From the NCBI GenBank assembly GCA_016200125.1, contig JACQFK010000545.1:1-16275 (forward strand): a DNA stretch of 16,275 nt, read 5' to 3'. The notes beneath the pieces are model-generated. The model made no database searches. It worked only from the letters and a program-made list of their open reading frames with translations, and was not told the origin of the DNA. Position numbers and translations under genes: made by a program. Position 1 is the stretch's first letter. Every line of letters starts with the position of its first letter. The stretch is from Planctomycetota bacterium (GTDB lineage Bacteria > Planctomycetota > MHYJ01 > JACPRB01). Positions 6,459 through 14,600 of the stretch are shown here, one piece after another.

Positions 6459-7472
6459 ATGGCGAGACAGGACCGGCCGCCCTTCTATGCCGACAAGACG
6501 AAGCTCCTGGTCGTGATCGATGGGGAAGGGAAGGAGCAGCCGATCGCCGCCGCGGCGGACTGGCCCAGGCGCCGCGCCCACATCCTCGCCAGCCTCCAGC
6601 TCGTCATGGGGCCGATGCCCCCGGACGACCGCAAAGCTCCTGCCGACGTCCAGGTCTACGACGAGGTCAGGCTCCAGAAGTACGTCCGCAAGACGATCTC
6701 CTTCGCGGCGGAGGCGGGCGACCGCGTGCCGGCCTTCCTCCTCATCCCCCACGAGCTCAAGGGCCGCGCGCCGGCGATGCTCTGCCTCCACCAGACGACC
6801 GCGATCGGCAAGCAGGAGCCCGCGGGGATGGGGATCAAGAACCTCGCCTACGCCGCGGAGCTCGCGGAGCGGGGGATGGTGGCGCTCGCGCCGGACTACC
6901 CGGGCTTCGGCGACTACAAGATCGACGTCTACGCGAAGGGCTACGTCAGCGCCACGATGAAGGGGATCTGGAACCACCGCCGCGCGGTGGACGTGCTCGA
7001 GTCGCTGCCCGAGGTCGATCCCGCCCGCATCGGCGCGATCGGCCACTCGCTCGGCGGGCACAACTCGCTCTTCGTGGCCGCCTTCGAGCCGCGGATCAAG
7101 GCGGTCGTCACGAGCTGCGGCTTCAACGCGTTCCCGAAGTACTACGGCGGCAATCTGAAGGGCTGGAGCCACAAGGGCTACATGCCGCGCATCGCATCGG
7201 AGTACGGCGCGGATCCCAAACGGATGCCCTTCGACTTCACCGAGATCCTGGGGGCGATCGCACCCCGGGCGCTCTTCATCAACGCGCCGCTGCGCGACGC
7301 CAACTTCGAGGTGACGGGCGTCCAGGACTGCGTGGCCGCGGCGGCGCCCGTGTACGAGCTGCTCGGCGCGAAGGAGGGGCTCCGCCCGGTCTACCCCGAC
7401 GCCGCCCACGACTTCCCGCCGGAGGTCCGGAAACAGGCCTACGACTTCCTCGAGGCTACTTTCCGGCCGTGA
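6459..7472 (+). CDS. Alpha/beta hydrolase of the dienelactone hydrolase / acetyl xylan esterase type
   Basis: 337 residues. The nucleophile elbow is GHSLGGH (Ser197). Asp280 (APLRDANF) and His317 (AAHDFPP) are at the right spacing to complete the Ser-Asp-His triad. LHQTTAIGKQEPAG precedes it with the oxyanion-hole region after the third strand, and DYPGFGDY is typical of the dienelactone hydrolase and acetyl-xylan-esterase-like groups. These enzymes cleave esters or lactones, often on plant-derived carbohydrates; the actual substrate cannot be read from sequence. No signal peptide is evident, so it is probably cytosolic. It begins nine bases after the M50 gene with no clear Shine-Dalgarno sequence and is likely co-transcribed with it. 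Its last 17 bases overlap the end of the convergent minus-strand gene. Confidence 0.88.
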   Translation: MARQDRPPFYADKTKLLVVIDGEGKEQPIAAAADWPRRRAHILASLQLVMGPMPPDDRKAPADVQVYDEVRLQKYVRKTISFAAEAGDRVPAFLLIPHELKGRAPAMLCLHQTTAIGKQEPAGMGIKNLAYAAELAERGMVALAPDYPGFGDYKIDVYAKGYVSATMKGIWNHRRAVDVLESLPEVDPARIGAIGHSLGGHNSLFVAAFEPRIKAVVTSCGFNAFPKYYGGNLKGWSHKGYMPRIASEYGADPKRMPFDFTEILGAIAPRALFINAPLRDANFEVTGVQDCVAAAAPVYELLGAKEGLRPVYPDAAHDFPPEVRKQAYDFLEATFRP

Positions 7473-8898
7473 TGTCCGTCGCGCGCTTGAGGATCGCCTC
7501 GACGCGCGACGCCCGCTCGGGACGCACGACGTACTTGTCGCCCTGCATCACGAGATAGGTCTTGATGAACACGTCGAGCCCGCCGTTCCGGATTCCGTGG
7601 GCCATGGTCTCGACCACCCGGTCGCGGAACTCCGCCAGGAGATAGGTGCCCGGCCGGTCCTCGAAGAGCGCGATCACGCCGGGATCGAGGCAGCGCTCGG
7701 CGATGCGGTCGAAGTCCTGGCGGATCGAGCCGTTGAACTCCGCGATCACGCCCTCGAACTCCGCCCCGAGGGCGTCGGGGGACTCCTTGCCGTCGCCGTC
7801 CACGTAGCGTCCCTTCTTCACGGTCAGTTTTTCTCCGTCGGCCGTGAAACCGTCCTCGAGGGTCGCGTTCATGATCTCCTCGGACTTGCGCTTCTGGTCT
7901 TCCTTGAAGTCGAGGATCCGCTCGGCGATCAGCGCGCGGGCACGGCCGTTTCTCACGAACTCGATGATCTTGCGCTCCGTCTCCCCGGCACCGTCGATTC
8001 CGGCCGCCAGGCGGTCGAGATCCTTCTGCAGGCCCTGGAGCAGGGCGTCGAATTCCTTCACCTCGGGCAGCAGCTCGGCGAGCTCCCGGTTGAAGGTGAC
8101 GGCGGGTTCGATCTTCTGCTCCTCGTCGCCCTCGACGAGGCCGCCGATCGGGGCGGGCGAGCCTTCGCCGGCCTGCCGGATTACCCGGCCGATGAGGAAC
8201 AGGCTGCAGGTGTCGGCGGTCAGCGCCGCGCGCGCCGCGCCGTCGCCGACCTTCGCCACGAGCTTCAGGTAGCTCTTCTCGTACTTCTTCAGCGCCTCGA
8301 GCTGCTCGAAGGTCCCCGTCATGCGCTCGAGGAGCTCCCCGGCCCAGGGGCCGGCGACCCGCAGCCTGCCGTCCTTCCCGCGCTGGAGGCCGCGGAAGCC
8401 GGCGGCGTCGAGGAGTTCCGCGTCGTCGAGCTCGCGGAGCTCGGCGGGATGGCGGTGGAAGAACGCCGTGCGGAAGTTCGGGTCGCCCCAGCCGGCTTTC
8501 GCCCGCAGGTCCATCGGCGAATTGCCGAGGCGGCCGACGATCTCGTCGGCCCTGCGGCTGAAGCCGCTCATCGCGCGCGGGGCGAGCGGAAGCCGGGCCA
8601 CGAGGGCGTCGATCTCGGGCTTGCGCTCGGGGCGGAGGTGGAGGTCGCCGGCGGCGTCGGCGCTGAACAGGTAATCCTCGAGATGGCCCACGGCGTCGCG
8701 CTCGAAGCGCGAGATGCGCGCGGAGAGGAGGAAGTCGATCTTCTCGTGGATGGCCTGGATGCCGGCGTCACTGGCCGCCGCCTCGGCGAGCTTCCCCGAG
8801 AGCCCCTCCCGGGAGAGTTTCTCCGCGAGGCCGCGGATCGCGCCATCCAGGTCGTCCTGCGTGAGAGCCGTCGAGGCCAGGAACAGCAGGGTCAGCAT
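7456..8898 (-). CDS. Exported protein of unknown function, 480 aa
   Basis: The ATG at 8898 has an excellent Shine-Dalgarno sequence, GGAGGA, six bases upstream. The leader MLTLLFLASTALT is short and lacks a basic residue; cleavage would leave Gln14 followed by DDL. The mature part is charged and mostly helical, with probable coiled-coil-like stretches (for example EFDALLQGLQKDLDRLAAGI and the segment around KEDQKRKSEEI), only two cysteines (TADTCSLF, AERCLDPG) and no metal-binding or nucleophile motif that I recognise. The frame is uninterrupted and the composition is that of a real protein. It overlaps the convergent alpha/beta hydrolase gene by 17 bases and has its own candidate promoter at 8937-8965. 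No family is recognised; a lineage-restricted periplasmic or surface protein is the best guess. Confidence 0.85.
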   Translation of the reverse strand: MLTLLFLASTALTQDDLDGAIRGLAEKLSREGLSGKLAEAAASDAGIQAIHEKIDFLLSARISRFERDAVGHLEDYLFSADAAGDLHLRPERKPEIDALVARLPLAPRAMSGFSRRADEIVGRLGNSPMDLRAKAGWGDPNFRTAFFHRHPAELRELDDAELLDAAGFRGLQRGKDGRLRVAGPWAGELLERMTGTFEQLEALKKYEKSYLKLVAKVGDGAARAALTADTCSLFLIGRVIRQAGEGSPAPIGGLVEGDEEQKIEPAVTFNRELAELLPEVKEFDALLQGLQKDLDRLAAGIDGAGETERKIIEFVRNGRARALIAERILDFKEDQKRKSEEIMNATLEDGFTADGEKLTVKKGRYVDGDGKESPDALGAEFEGVIAEFNGSIRQDFDRIAERCLDPGVIALFEDRPGTYLLAEFRDRVVETMAHGIRNGGLDVFIKTYLVMQGDKYVVRPERASRVEAILKRATDITAGK

Positions 8899-8936
8899 GG
8901 TCGGTCCTCCGTAGCTCAGTTCCGGGAAGAGGCCCG

Positions 8937-8965
8937 ATGTTACACTGAAGCCGGGACGCTGTTCA
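8937..8965 (-). promoter_or_regulatory. Candidate promoter of the 480-aa exported protein gene
   Basis: Read on the minus strand, TGAACA (complement of 8960-8965, four of six -35 bases) is followed after 17 bp by TAACAT (complement of 8937-8942, four of six -10 bases). Transcription would begin near 8930, leaving a leader of about 30 bases that contains the GGAGGA ribosome site. Confidence 0.4.
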
Positions 8966-8994
8966 CAAAAACATGGAAGGGGGTGGAACGGAGC

Positions 8995-9023
8995 TTGATC
9001 AGGGCGGGGGCGCGGGCTAGCAT
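8995..9023 (+). promoter_or_regulatory. Candidate promoter of the receiver-domain gene
   Basis: TTGATC (8995-9000) and TAGCAT (9018-9023) are 17 bp apart, each four of six consensus bases. Transcription would start near 9030, about 40 bases before the chosen ATG at 9072. It points away from the divergent candidate promoter at 8937-8965; the two -35 elements are about 30 bp apart. Confidence 0.45.
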
Positions 9024-9071
9024 GGGGCTGTCTCGAACGCGACCGGGGTGTGGATCCAGGGGTGGATGACG

Positions 9072-9464
9072 ATGCCCGAACCGCGCTCGACGGCCCGCAT
9101 TCTTGTCGGCGACGACGAAACCCAGATCTGCAGGCTCGTCCGGGACGTTCTCAAGCCCTCCGGTTACGACGTGGACGTGGTCCAGGACGGGCGCGACATC
9201 CTCGAGCGCTACAACTCCGGCGACTACTCGCTGCTGATCCTCGACACGCTGATGGCCCAGGCCTCGGGCCTCGAGGTGGTGATGAAGCTGCGCGACCGGG
9301 GGGACGTCGTGCCGATCATCCTGATGACCGGACCGCGGCGCGAGGGCGACCGCGTCGAGCCCTTCGCCTTCACCTACCGCGTCGACGTGCTCCGCAAGCC
9401 CTTCGGCATCGGCGATCTCCGCGCGGCGGTCGAGCGCGCGCTCCACACGGGCCGGCCGGACTAG
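9072..9464 (+). CDS. Stand-alone CheY-like receiver domain (response regulator)
   Basis: 130 residues, a single receiver domain with no output domain. All key residues are present: acidic pair Asp14-Asp15 (VGDDE), phospho-acceptor Asp58 at the end of a hydrophobic strand (LLILD), Thr86 (LMTG) and Lys109 followed by Pro (LRKPF). The residue four after the acceptor Asp, often Pro, is Ala here (DTLMA). ATG 9072 is preferred because AGGGGTGG lies six bases upstream; ATG 9066 and GTG 9048 are in frame. Such proteins relay phosphate between histidine kinases and partners or act by protein-protein contact. No kinase is encoded in the window. Its end overlaps the convergent HtrA-like gene by four bases. 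Confidence 0.9.
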   Translation: MPEPRSTARILVGDDETQICRLVRDVLKPSGYDVDVVQDGRDILERYNSGDYSLLILDTLMAQASGLEVVMKLRDRGDVVPIILMTGPRREGDRVEPFAFTYRVDVLRKPFGIGDLRAAVERALHTGRPD

Positions 9465-10453
9465 CGGCTGCGCGCGAGTTCCGGCGTGAGGTCGAGCTCC
9501 GTTCTCTCGTCCTGCCGCAGCACGCCGAGCTTCACCGTCTTGCCGACCGCCTCCTCCGTGAGCAGGCGGTGAAGGTCGTCGATCCCGTTGATGCGCTGCG
9601 ATCCGAAGGAGACGATGACGTCCCCGTCGCGGACGCCGGCGCGGGCGGCGGCGCCGTCGGAATCCACGCCCTGGACGAGGACGCCGCCGTCGCCGGAGAG
9701 CCCGTGGAGGAAGAGAATGCGGCGGTGGAGGGCGACGTTCTGGCCGCCGACGCCGATCCAGCCGCGGCGGATGACGCCGTCGCGGATGAGCCGCTGGGCG
9801 ACGAACTGGGCGGTGGCGGAGGGGATGGCGAAGCAGATGCCCTGGGCGGGCAGGATCACGGCGGTGTTGACGCCGATCACCTCGCCGCGGGAGTTGACGA
9901 GCGGGCCGCCCGAGTTGCCGGGGTTGAGGGCGGCGTCGGTCTGGATGATGTTGTCGATGAGCCGGCCGGACTGGGAGCGCAGGGAGCGGCCGAGCGCGCT
10001 GACGACGCCGGCGGTCAGGGTCCACTGGAATCCGTAGGGGTTGCCGATGGCGACGACCATCTGGCCGGCGCGCAGGGCGGCGGAGTCTCCCAGGGGGGCG
10101 GCGCTCAGGTCGGGCGCGAGGATGCGGACGACGGCGAGGTCGGTCTGGGGGTCGTCCCCGATGAGGGCGCCCTGGAAGCGGCGGCCGCCGGTGAGGGTGA
10201 CCTCGATGTCGGCGGCGCCGTGGACGACATGGCTGTTGGTCAGGATGAAGCCGTCGGGGGTGAAGAGGAAGCCGGAGCCTCCGCCGCGGCCCTGGCGGCC
10301 GGAGCGCCGGGAAGCTTCGACCTCGATCGACACGACGGCGGGGCCGACCTTCTCGGCCACGCGCATGACGGTCTGGGAGTAGGCGTCAAGCAGGGAGTCG
10401 TCGCCGGGGGGCGGGGGGGACCCCGAGATCCACGTCACATCGGGATTTTTCAT
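9461..10453 (-). CDS. HtrA/DegP-like trypsin-fold serine protease with one PDZ domain, apparently not exported
   Basis: 330 residues. The catalytic triad is complete: His75 (LTNSHVV), Asp105 (QTDLAVV) and Ser181 (NPGNSGGPL). One PDZ domain occupies roughly residues 235-325 (GVLVQGVDSDGAAARAGVRDGDVIVSF). HtrA proteases degrade or refold damaged proteins and are usually periplasmic, but this one starts MKNPDVTWISGSPPPPGDDS with no signal peptide or membrane anchor. It therefore appears cytosolic or exported by a non-classical route. A Gly/Arg-rich stretch (residues 49-60) precedes the protease domain. The ATG at 10453 has GAGG about seven bases upstream, and no upstream in-frame start with a signal sequence is apparent. 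It is transcribed towards the receiver-domain gene. Protease function is confident; location and substrate are not. Confidence 0.92.
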   Translation of the reverse strand: MKNPDVTWISGSPPPPGDDSLLDAYSQTVMRVAEKVGPAVVSIEVEASRRSGRQGRGGGSGFLFTPDGFILTNSHVVHGAADIEVTLTGGRRFQGALIGDDPQTDLAVVRILAPDLSAAPLGDSAALRAGQMVVAIGNPYGFQWTLTAGVVSALGRSLRSQSGRLIDNIIQTDAALNPGNSGGPLVNSRGEVIGVNTAVILPAQGICFAIPSATAQFVAQRLIRDGVIRRGWIGVGGQNVALHRRILFLHGLSGDGGVLVQGVDSDGAAARAGVRDGDVIVSFGSQRINGIDDLHRLLTEEAVGKTVKLGVLRQDERTELDLTPELARSR

Positions 10454-10508
10454 GGGCTGCCTCGTTGCGTTTGCTGCCCTATGAACGCGCCAGGAGGGAT
10501 GAAATTCG

Positions 10509-10592
10509 AATATCGAGAGCCGAAAATCGAATGACGAAAGGTTCCCCGACGCCGACGATCCGGCCGTCTTTCGATTTGCGGTTTTCGATTTT
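10509..10592. repeat. Imperfect A+T-rich inverted repeat between the dehydrogenase and HtrA-like genes
   Basis: Bases 10509-10532 pair with 10569-10592 at 19 of 24 positions, with a 36-nt loop. Both arms are built from repeats of TCGAA and TCGAAAA words (ATATCGAG, CCGAAAATCGAA). The tract is clearly richer in A+T than the genes around it. It lies downstream of the dehydrogenase stop and upstream of the HtrA-like start, so it could end the dehydrogenase transcript or be a dispersed intergenic repeat. No U-run follows the stem. Confidence 0.6.
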
Positions 10593-10603
10593 CGTCTTCC
10601 AGG

Positions 10604-11617
10604 CTAGGGAACCAATGACGCCTTCACCAGGTCTCCCGGATTCGAGGTGAGCTGGTCGAGGATGCGCTGGCCGTCGTCAAGGGGGAACTCCTTCACCCAG
10701 GAGGTGACGTCGACGCGGGAGGCCGTGACCAGCTCGAGGGCCTGGCGGAAGTCGGCCGGGGCGTAGCCGTAGATGCCGTGAATTTCGATCTCCCGGTTGA
10801 TGATGTCCATCACGTCGAACTCGGTCGCCGGGTCGGACAGACCGACGAGCGCCAGCACGCCGCCGCGGGCCACGACCTTCAGCCCCTGCTGCCGCGTGGG
10901 CGAGTAGCCCGCCGCGTCCACCACGACGTCGCAGCCCTGGCCGCCCGTCGCCTCGAGGATCGCCGCGACCGGATCGGTCTTCTTCGCGTGAACCGGTCGC
11001 GCGCCCAGCCGCTCCGCGACCGCCAGCCGCGCCTCCTGGACGTCGACCACGAAGATCCGCGTCGCGCCGCGGACCTTCGCCATCTGCAGCGCGAGGATCC
11101 CCTGCGTCCCGGCGCCGAAGACCGCCGCGCTCTCCAGCGGCCCCCGCACGTGGTTCCCGAACAGGTTCGCCGGCGTCGCCAGGCACTCCACCATGCTCGC
11201 CGACAGGAAGCCCATCTTCTCCGGCACCGCGTAGAGGCAGGCGCGCGGCGCCACGGTGTACTCCGCGAAGCCGCCCGCCACGTTCATCCCCAGCAGCACC
11301 CGCTTCTCGCAGACGGAATTGCGCCCGCGGCGGCAGTGGACGCAGGCGCCGCAGGTGATCAGCGGCATCACCGCCACCCGCTGGCCGACGCGGAGGTCCG
11401 TCACCGCGCTCCCCAGCGCCGCCACCTCGCCCCCGATCTCGTGGCCCAGGATCAGCGGCGGCACCCGCTTCTTGCTCTTGCCCAGGAAGCCCAGGAGGTC
11501 CGATCCGCAGACGCCCGCCGCCCGGACCCGCACGACGACCTCGTCCGCCTTGGGCAAGGGGTCTGGATGGATCTGCTTTTCCAGCTTGTGGGGCGCGGTG
11601 TAGACCAGAGCTTTCAT
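10604..11617 (-). CDS. Zinc-dependent medium-chain alcohol/polyol dehydrogenase
   Basis: 337 residues, the usual length of this family. Catalytic zinc ligands Cys37 (GVCGSD), His59-Glu60 (GHEIGGE) and Glu144 (MVECLATP) are present, and the structural zinc site has four cysteines at 89, 92, 95 and 103 (CGACVHCRRG...C). The nucleotide-binding motif GAGTQG is at 168-173, with Asp192 at the end of the second strand, which favours NAD over NADP. The sequence resembles the sorbitol dehydrogenase and threonine dehydrogenase branch, so it probably oxidises a polyol, sugar alcohol or similar secondary alcohol; the exact substrate is not clear. ATG 11617 is chosen because the conserved first strand begins there (MKALVYTAP). 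No Shine-Dalgarno sequence precedes it, and a candidate -10 ends nine bases upstream, suggesting a leaderless transcript. Confidence 0.92.
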   Translation of the reverse strand: MKALVYTAPHKLEKQIHPDPLPKADEVVVRVRAAGVCGSDLLGFLGKSKKRVPPLILGHEIGGEVAALGSAVTDLRVGQRVAVMPLITCGACVHCRRGRNSVCEKRVLLGMNVAGGFAEYTVAPRACLYAVPEKMGFLSASMVECLATPANLFGNHVRGPLESAAVFGAGTQGILALQMAKVRGATRIFVVDVQEARLAVAERLGARPVHAKKTDPVAAILEATGGQGCDVVVDAAGYSPTRQQGLKVVARGGVLALVGLSDPATEFDVMDIINREIEIHGIYGYAPADFRQALELVTASRVDVTSWVKEFPLDDGQRILDQLTSNPGDLVKASLVP

Positions 11618-11625
11618 GATGCGCC

Positions 11626-11654
11626 ATTCTAGGCCCCGCGGCCGGCGTTTTCTA
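11626..11654 (-). promoter_or_regulatory. Candidate promoter of the dehydrogenase gene, near-leaderless
   Basis: On the minus strand TAGAAA (complement of 11649-11654, four of six) and TAGAAT (complement of 11626-11631, five of six) are exactly 17 bp apart. Initiation six to eight bases beyond the -10 would fall at about 11619, two bases before the ATG. Its -35 overlaps the plus-strand -10 of the cytochrome gene. Confidence 0.5.
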
Positions 11655-11663
11655 TAGTGAGGA
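11653..11663 (+). promoter_or_regulatory. -10 element and ribosome site of the cytochrome-propeller gene
   Basis: TATAGT (11653-11658, five of six -10 bases) is followed at once by the Shine-Dalgarno-like GAGGA (11659-11663), seven bases before the ATG at 11671. If this -10 is used, the transcript would start near 11665, after the Shine-Dalgarno sequence, so the two readings compete. No good -35 is seen at 16-18 bp. Confidence 0.4.
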
Positions 11664-11670
11664 CCATCCG

Positions 11671-14600
11671 ATGGCCATCGCCGCACTCCTCCTGGCGCTC
11701 GTCGCGCAGAATCCCGACGAGCTCAAGCCCGGCCTCGTCGCCGTCTACCGGTCGCTCGTCGATTCCGAAGCGACTCTGACCCGCATCGACGCGAAACCCG
11801 CCTTCAGCCTCGGCGAGTCGAGCCCGCACCCGCGGATCCCGCCCGGCCCCTTCGAGGTCGTCTGGACCGGCTTCATCCTCATCCAGGATGCCGACGCGAT
11901 CGCGTTCGGCGGCGACGCGGCGATCGAGATCGACGACCGCGCCGTGACCGGCCCCGTCGAGCTCAAGCCGGGCTTCCACCGGATCCGCGTCAGCGCTCGA
12001 TCGAAGCGCGTGCAGCTGACTTGGGAAGCGAAGAGCTTCGCCCGCGAGCCGATCCCTCCGTGGAAGTTCCGCCACATCCCGGTCGACCTGCCCGAACTGC
12101 GGGGCCGCGAGCGCGTCGCGAAGCTCGGCTGTGCGCGCTGCCACCAGGGCGCCTTTCCCGCCGTCCACGATCCGCCGCCCGGGCCGTCGCTCGCCGACCT
12201 CGCCCGGCGCGTGAACGGCGCCTGGCTGATGTCGAAGCTCGAACAGCATGGGCTGTCGAGCACGAATGACGAGCGGCGGACGCTGGCGCAGACGCTGCTC
12301 CGCGGCGGGACCCCGCGCGCCCCCGACATCGCCGGCGATCACCGGATGGGCCGCCGCCACTTCGTCAGCATCGGCTGCGCGGCCTGCCACTTCGTGCCCG
12401 ACGAGGCGCCCGAGGACCAGCCGGTCGCGGACCGCGTCCCGCTCGCGGGCCTCAACGACCGCATGGGCCACGCCCAGCTCGCCGCCTTCCTCGCCGATCC
12501 GAAGAAGCGCTACCCCGACGGCCGCATGCCGGCCATCCCCCTCCCGGGCAACGCGGCGCGGGACATCGCCGCGTTCGTTCTGCTCTGGTCGAAGCCCGCG
12601 ATGAGCGACGCCCCCCTCGGGGCAGCCCGCCCCGACGAGGCCCTCGTCCGCGAGAAGCGCTGCGCCCAATGCCACGAAGGGCTGGGCGAGTCCGTCGCGC
12701 TCGATATTCCGATCAAGACCCCGGGAGACTGCCGCGGCCCCCGCTTTGCGCTCGATGACAAAGCGAAGAAGGAGATCGCCGCCTACGTCGCCGTCGCGGC
12801 GCGTGAGCGCCATCCGTCGGAGGTCGACGCGAGGCGGCGGAAGCTCGACCGGTCGGGCTGCCTGCGCTGCCATTCGAGGGATTCCGAGCGGCCCTCGCCG
12901 CTGGAGGAGATCGGCAGCACGCTGGGCGGCGCCTGGCTCCAGTCGCTGCCCTTCCTCAAGACGCCCCGGCTCACCAACGCGTCGACGAAGTACTCGCGCG
13001 AGTACCTGGTGGCGTCGATCCGGGACGGCGTCTCGGCGGTCCGCCACCGGAACTACTCGTACCGGATGCCGGCCTACGGCGACGACGCGGAGTCGCTCGT
13101 GCAGGCGCTGCGGGAAGCGGACGGCGACGAACCGGGCCCTGAACCTCCGCTCTCGGCCGATCCGACGCTCCCGCCCCTCGGCCCCTCCCTCGTCGGCTTC
13201 GGCGGCTACTCCTGCGTCTCCTGCCACATCTGGCGGGGCCAGTCGTTCGCGGAGCCCGACCCGGGCGCCCTCGGCCCCGAGCTCACGTCGGTCACCCGCC
13301 GCATCCGGCGCGAGTGGTTCGACCGCTGGGTCGAGGATCCCGCCCGCTTCCAGCCGGGCACGCCGATGCCCCAGATCTTCAAGCACGGCCTTCCCGCGAC
13401 GCTGAACCAGGTGCTGGGCGGCGACGCCGCGAAGCAGAAAGAGGCGATCTGGGCTTACCTGTCGCTCGGCAAGGACGCGCCCGCGCCGAAGCCGCTCCCC
13501 CTGCTTCCGCTCGAGGTTCCGGCCGACGGCCCGCTCATCGCCCAGATCCCGGTCGTTCTGCCCGACAAGAAGATCATCGAAGCCCTGATCGTCCTGACCG
13601 ACTCGAACGACCTGCTGGTTTACGACGTGGGGACCCTCTCGGTCCGCGCGGTCTACGTCGGCGCCCGGGTCGCCCGGCAGGTCAAGGGGCGGATCCGGCA
13701 GTACCTCGTGAGCGGCACGCCGGTGAACTTCGGGCCGCTGGATCCGCCTCCGGGAAAGTTCGAGGGTTACGACCGGCTGGCCGACGGCGTCCGGATCCGG
13801 ACGACCGGCGCCGCGCAGGAGTTCCGCCTCGCGGGCCGGAAACTCGGACCGATCGATCTGCCGCCCGCGCAGGCGCCGCCGCCGGTCGAGATGATCGTGC
13901 TCCAGGATCCGGGGAAGTTCGAGGGCCCGCTCGAACAGCCGGGCTACCGCGCGATCGCGCTTCCGCGGCCGAAGACGGCGTCCGGCGAGGACCTGGTGAT
14001 GCCGGGCGCGATCGCCGCCGATCCGCGCGACGGCCGGATCTTCGTCGCCTCGATGAAGCGGGGTGAGCTCTACGTGATCCGCGATCCGGAGAAGCCCGTT
14101 TTCGAGGACTACACGGGCGGCCTCTTCCAGGAGGCCTACTCGATGGTCGCCGAAAGCGGCGCGCTCTACGTGCTCCACCGGCGCAACTTGACGAAGATCA
14201 CGGACTCGGACGGCGACGGCAAGGCGGACCGCTTCGATCGCGTGGTCGGCCTCCCGCACGGCGTGGCGGACACCTACGACTACGGCTACGGGCTGAATCG
14301 CGACAAGACCGGCGCCTGGGTGATGACCTACGCGCCCTACGCCAACCACACGATGGCGGGGTCGGGGTCGCTGATCCGCCTGCTCGAGGGCGGGGGCGTG
14401 GAGGAGGTCGCCTACGGGTTCCGGAACCCGCTGGGCTGGGTCGCCGGTCCCGAGGGGGACATCTACTACACGGACAACCAGGGCGAGTGGGTGGCGACGA
14501 ACAAGCTCTGCCGCATCGTTCCGGGCCGCTACTACGGATTCCCGAACTCGCAGCAGAAGCAGCACGCGCAGAAGCCCTTCGGGAAGACGACGGTCTGGGT

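Noticed and set aside
5379..7409. A minus-strand open frame of about 676 codons opposite the M50 and hydrolase genes.
   Set aside because: Same composition artefact. It spans two recognisable plus-strand genes and has no family signature or ribosome site.
9050..10534. A long plus-strand frame over the receiver and HtrA-like genes.
   Set aside because: The HtrA triad and PDZ domain lie on the minus strand and the receiver is in another frame; this translation is low-complexity Gly/Ala/Asp/Val.
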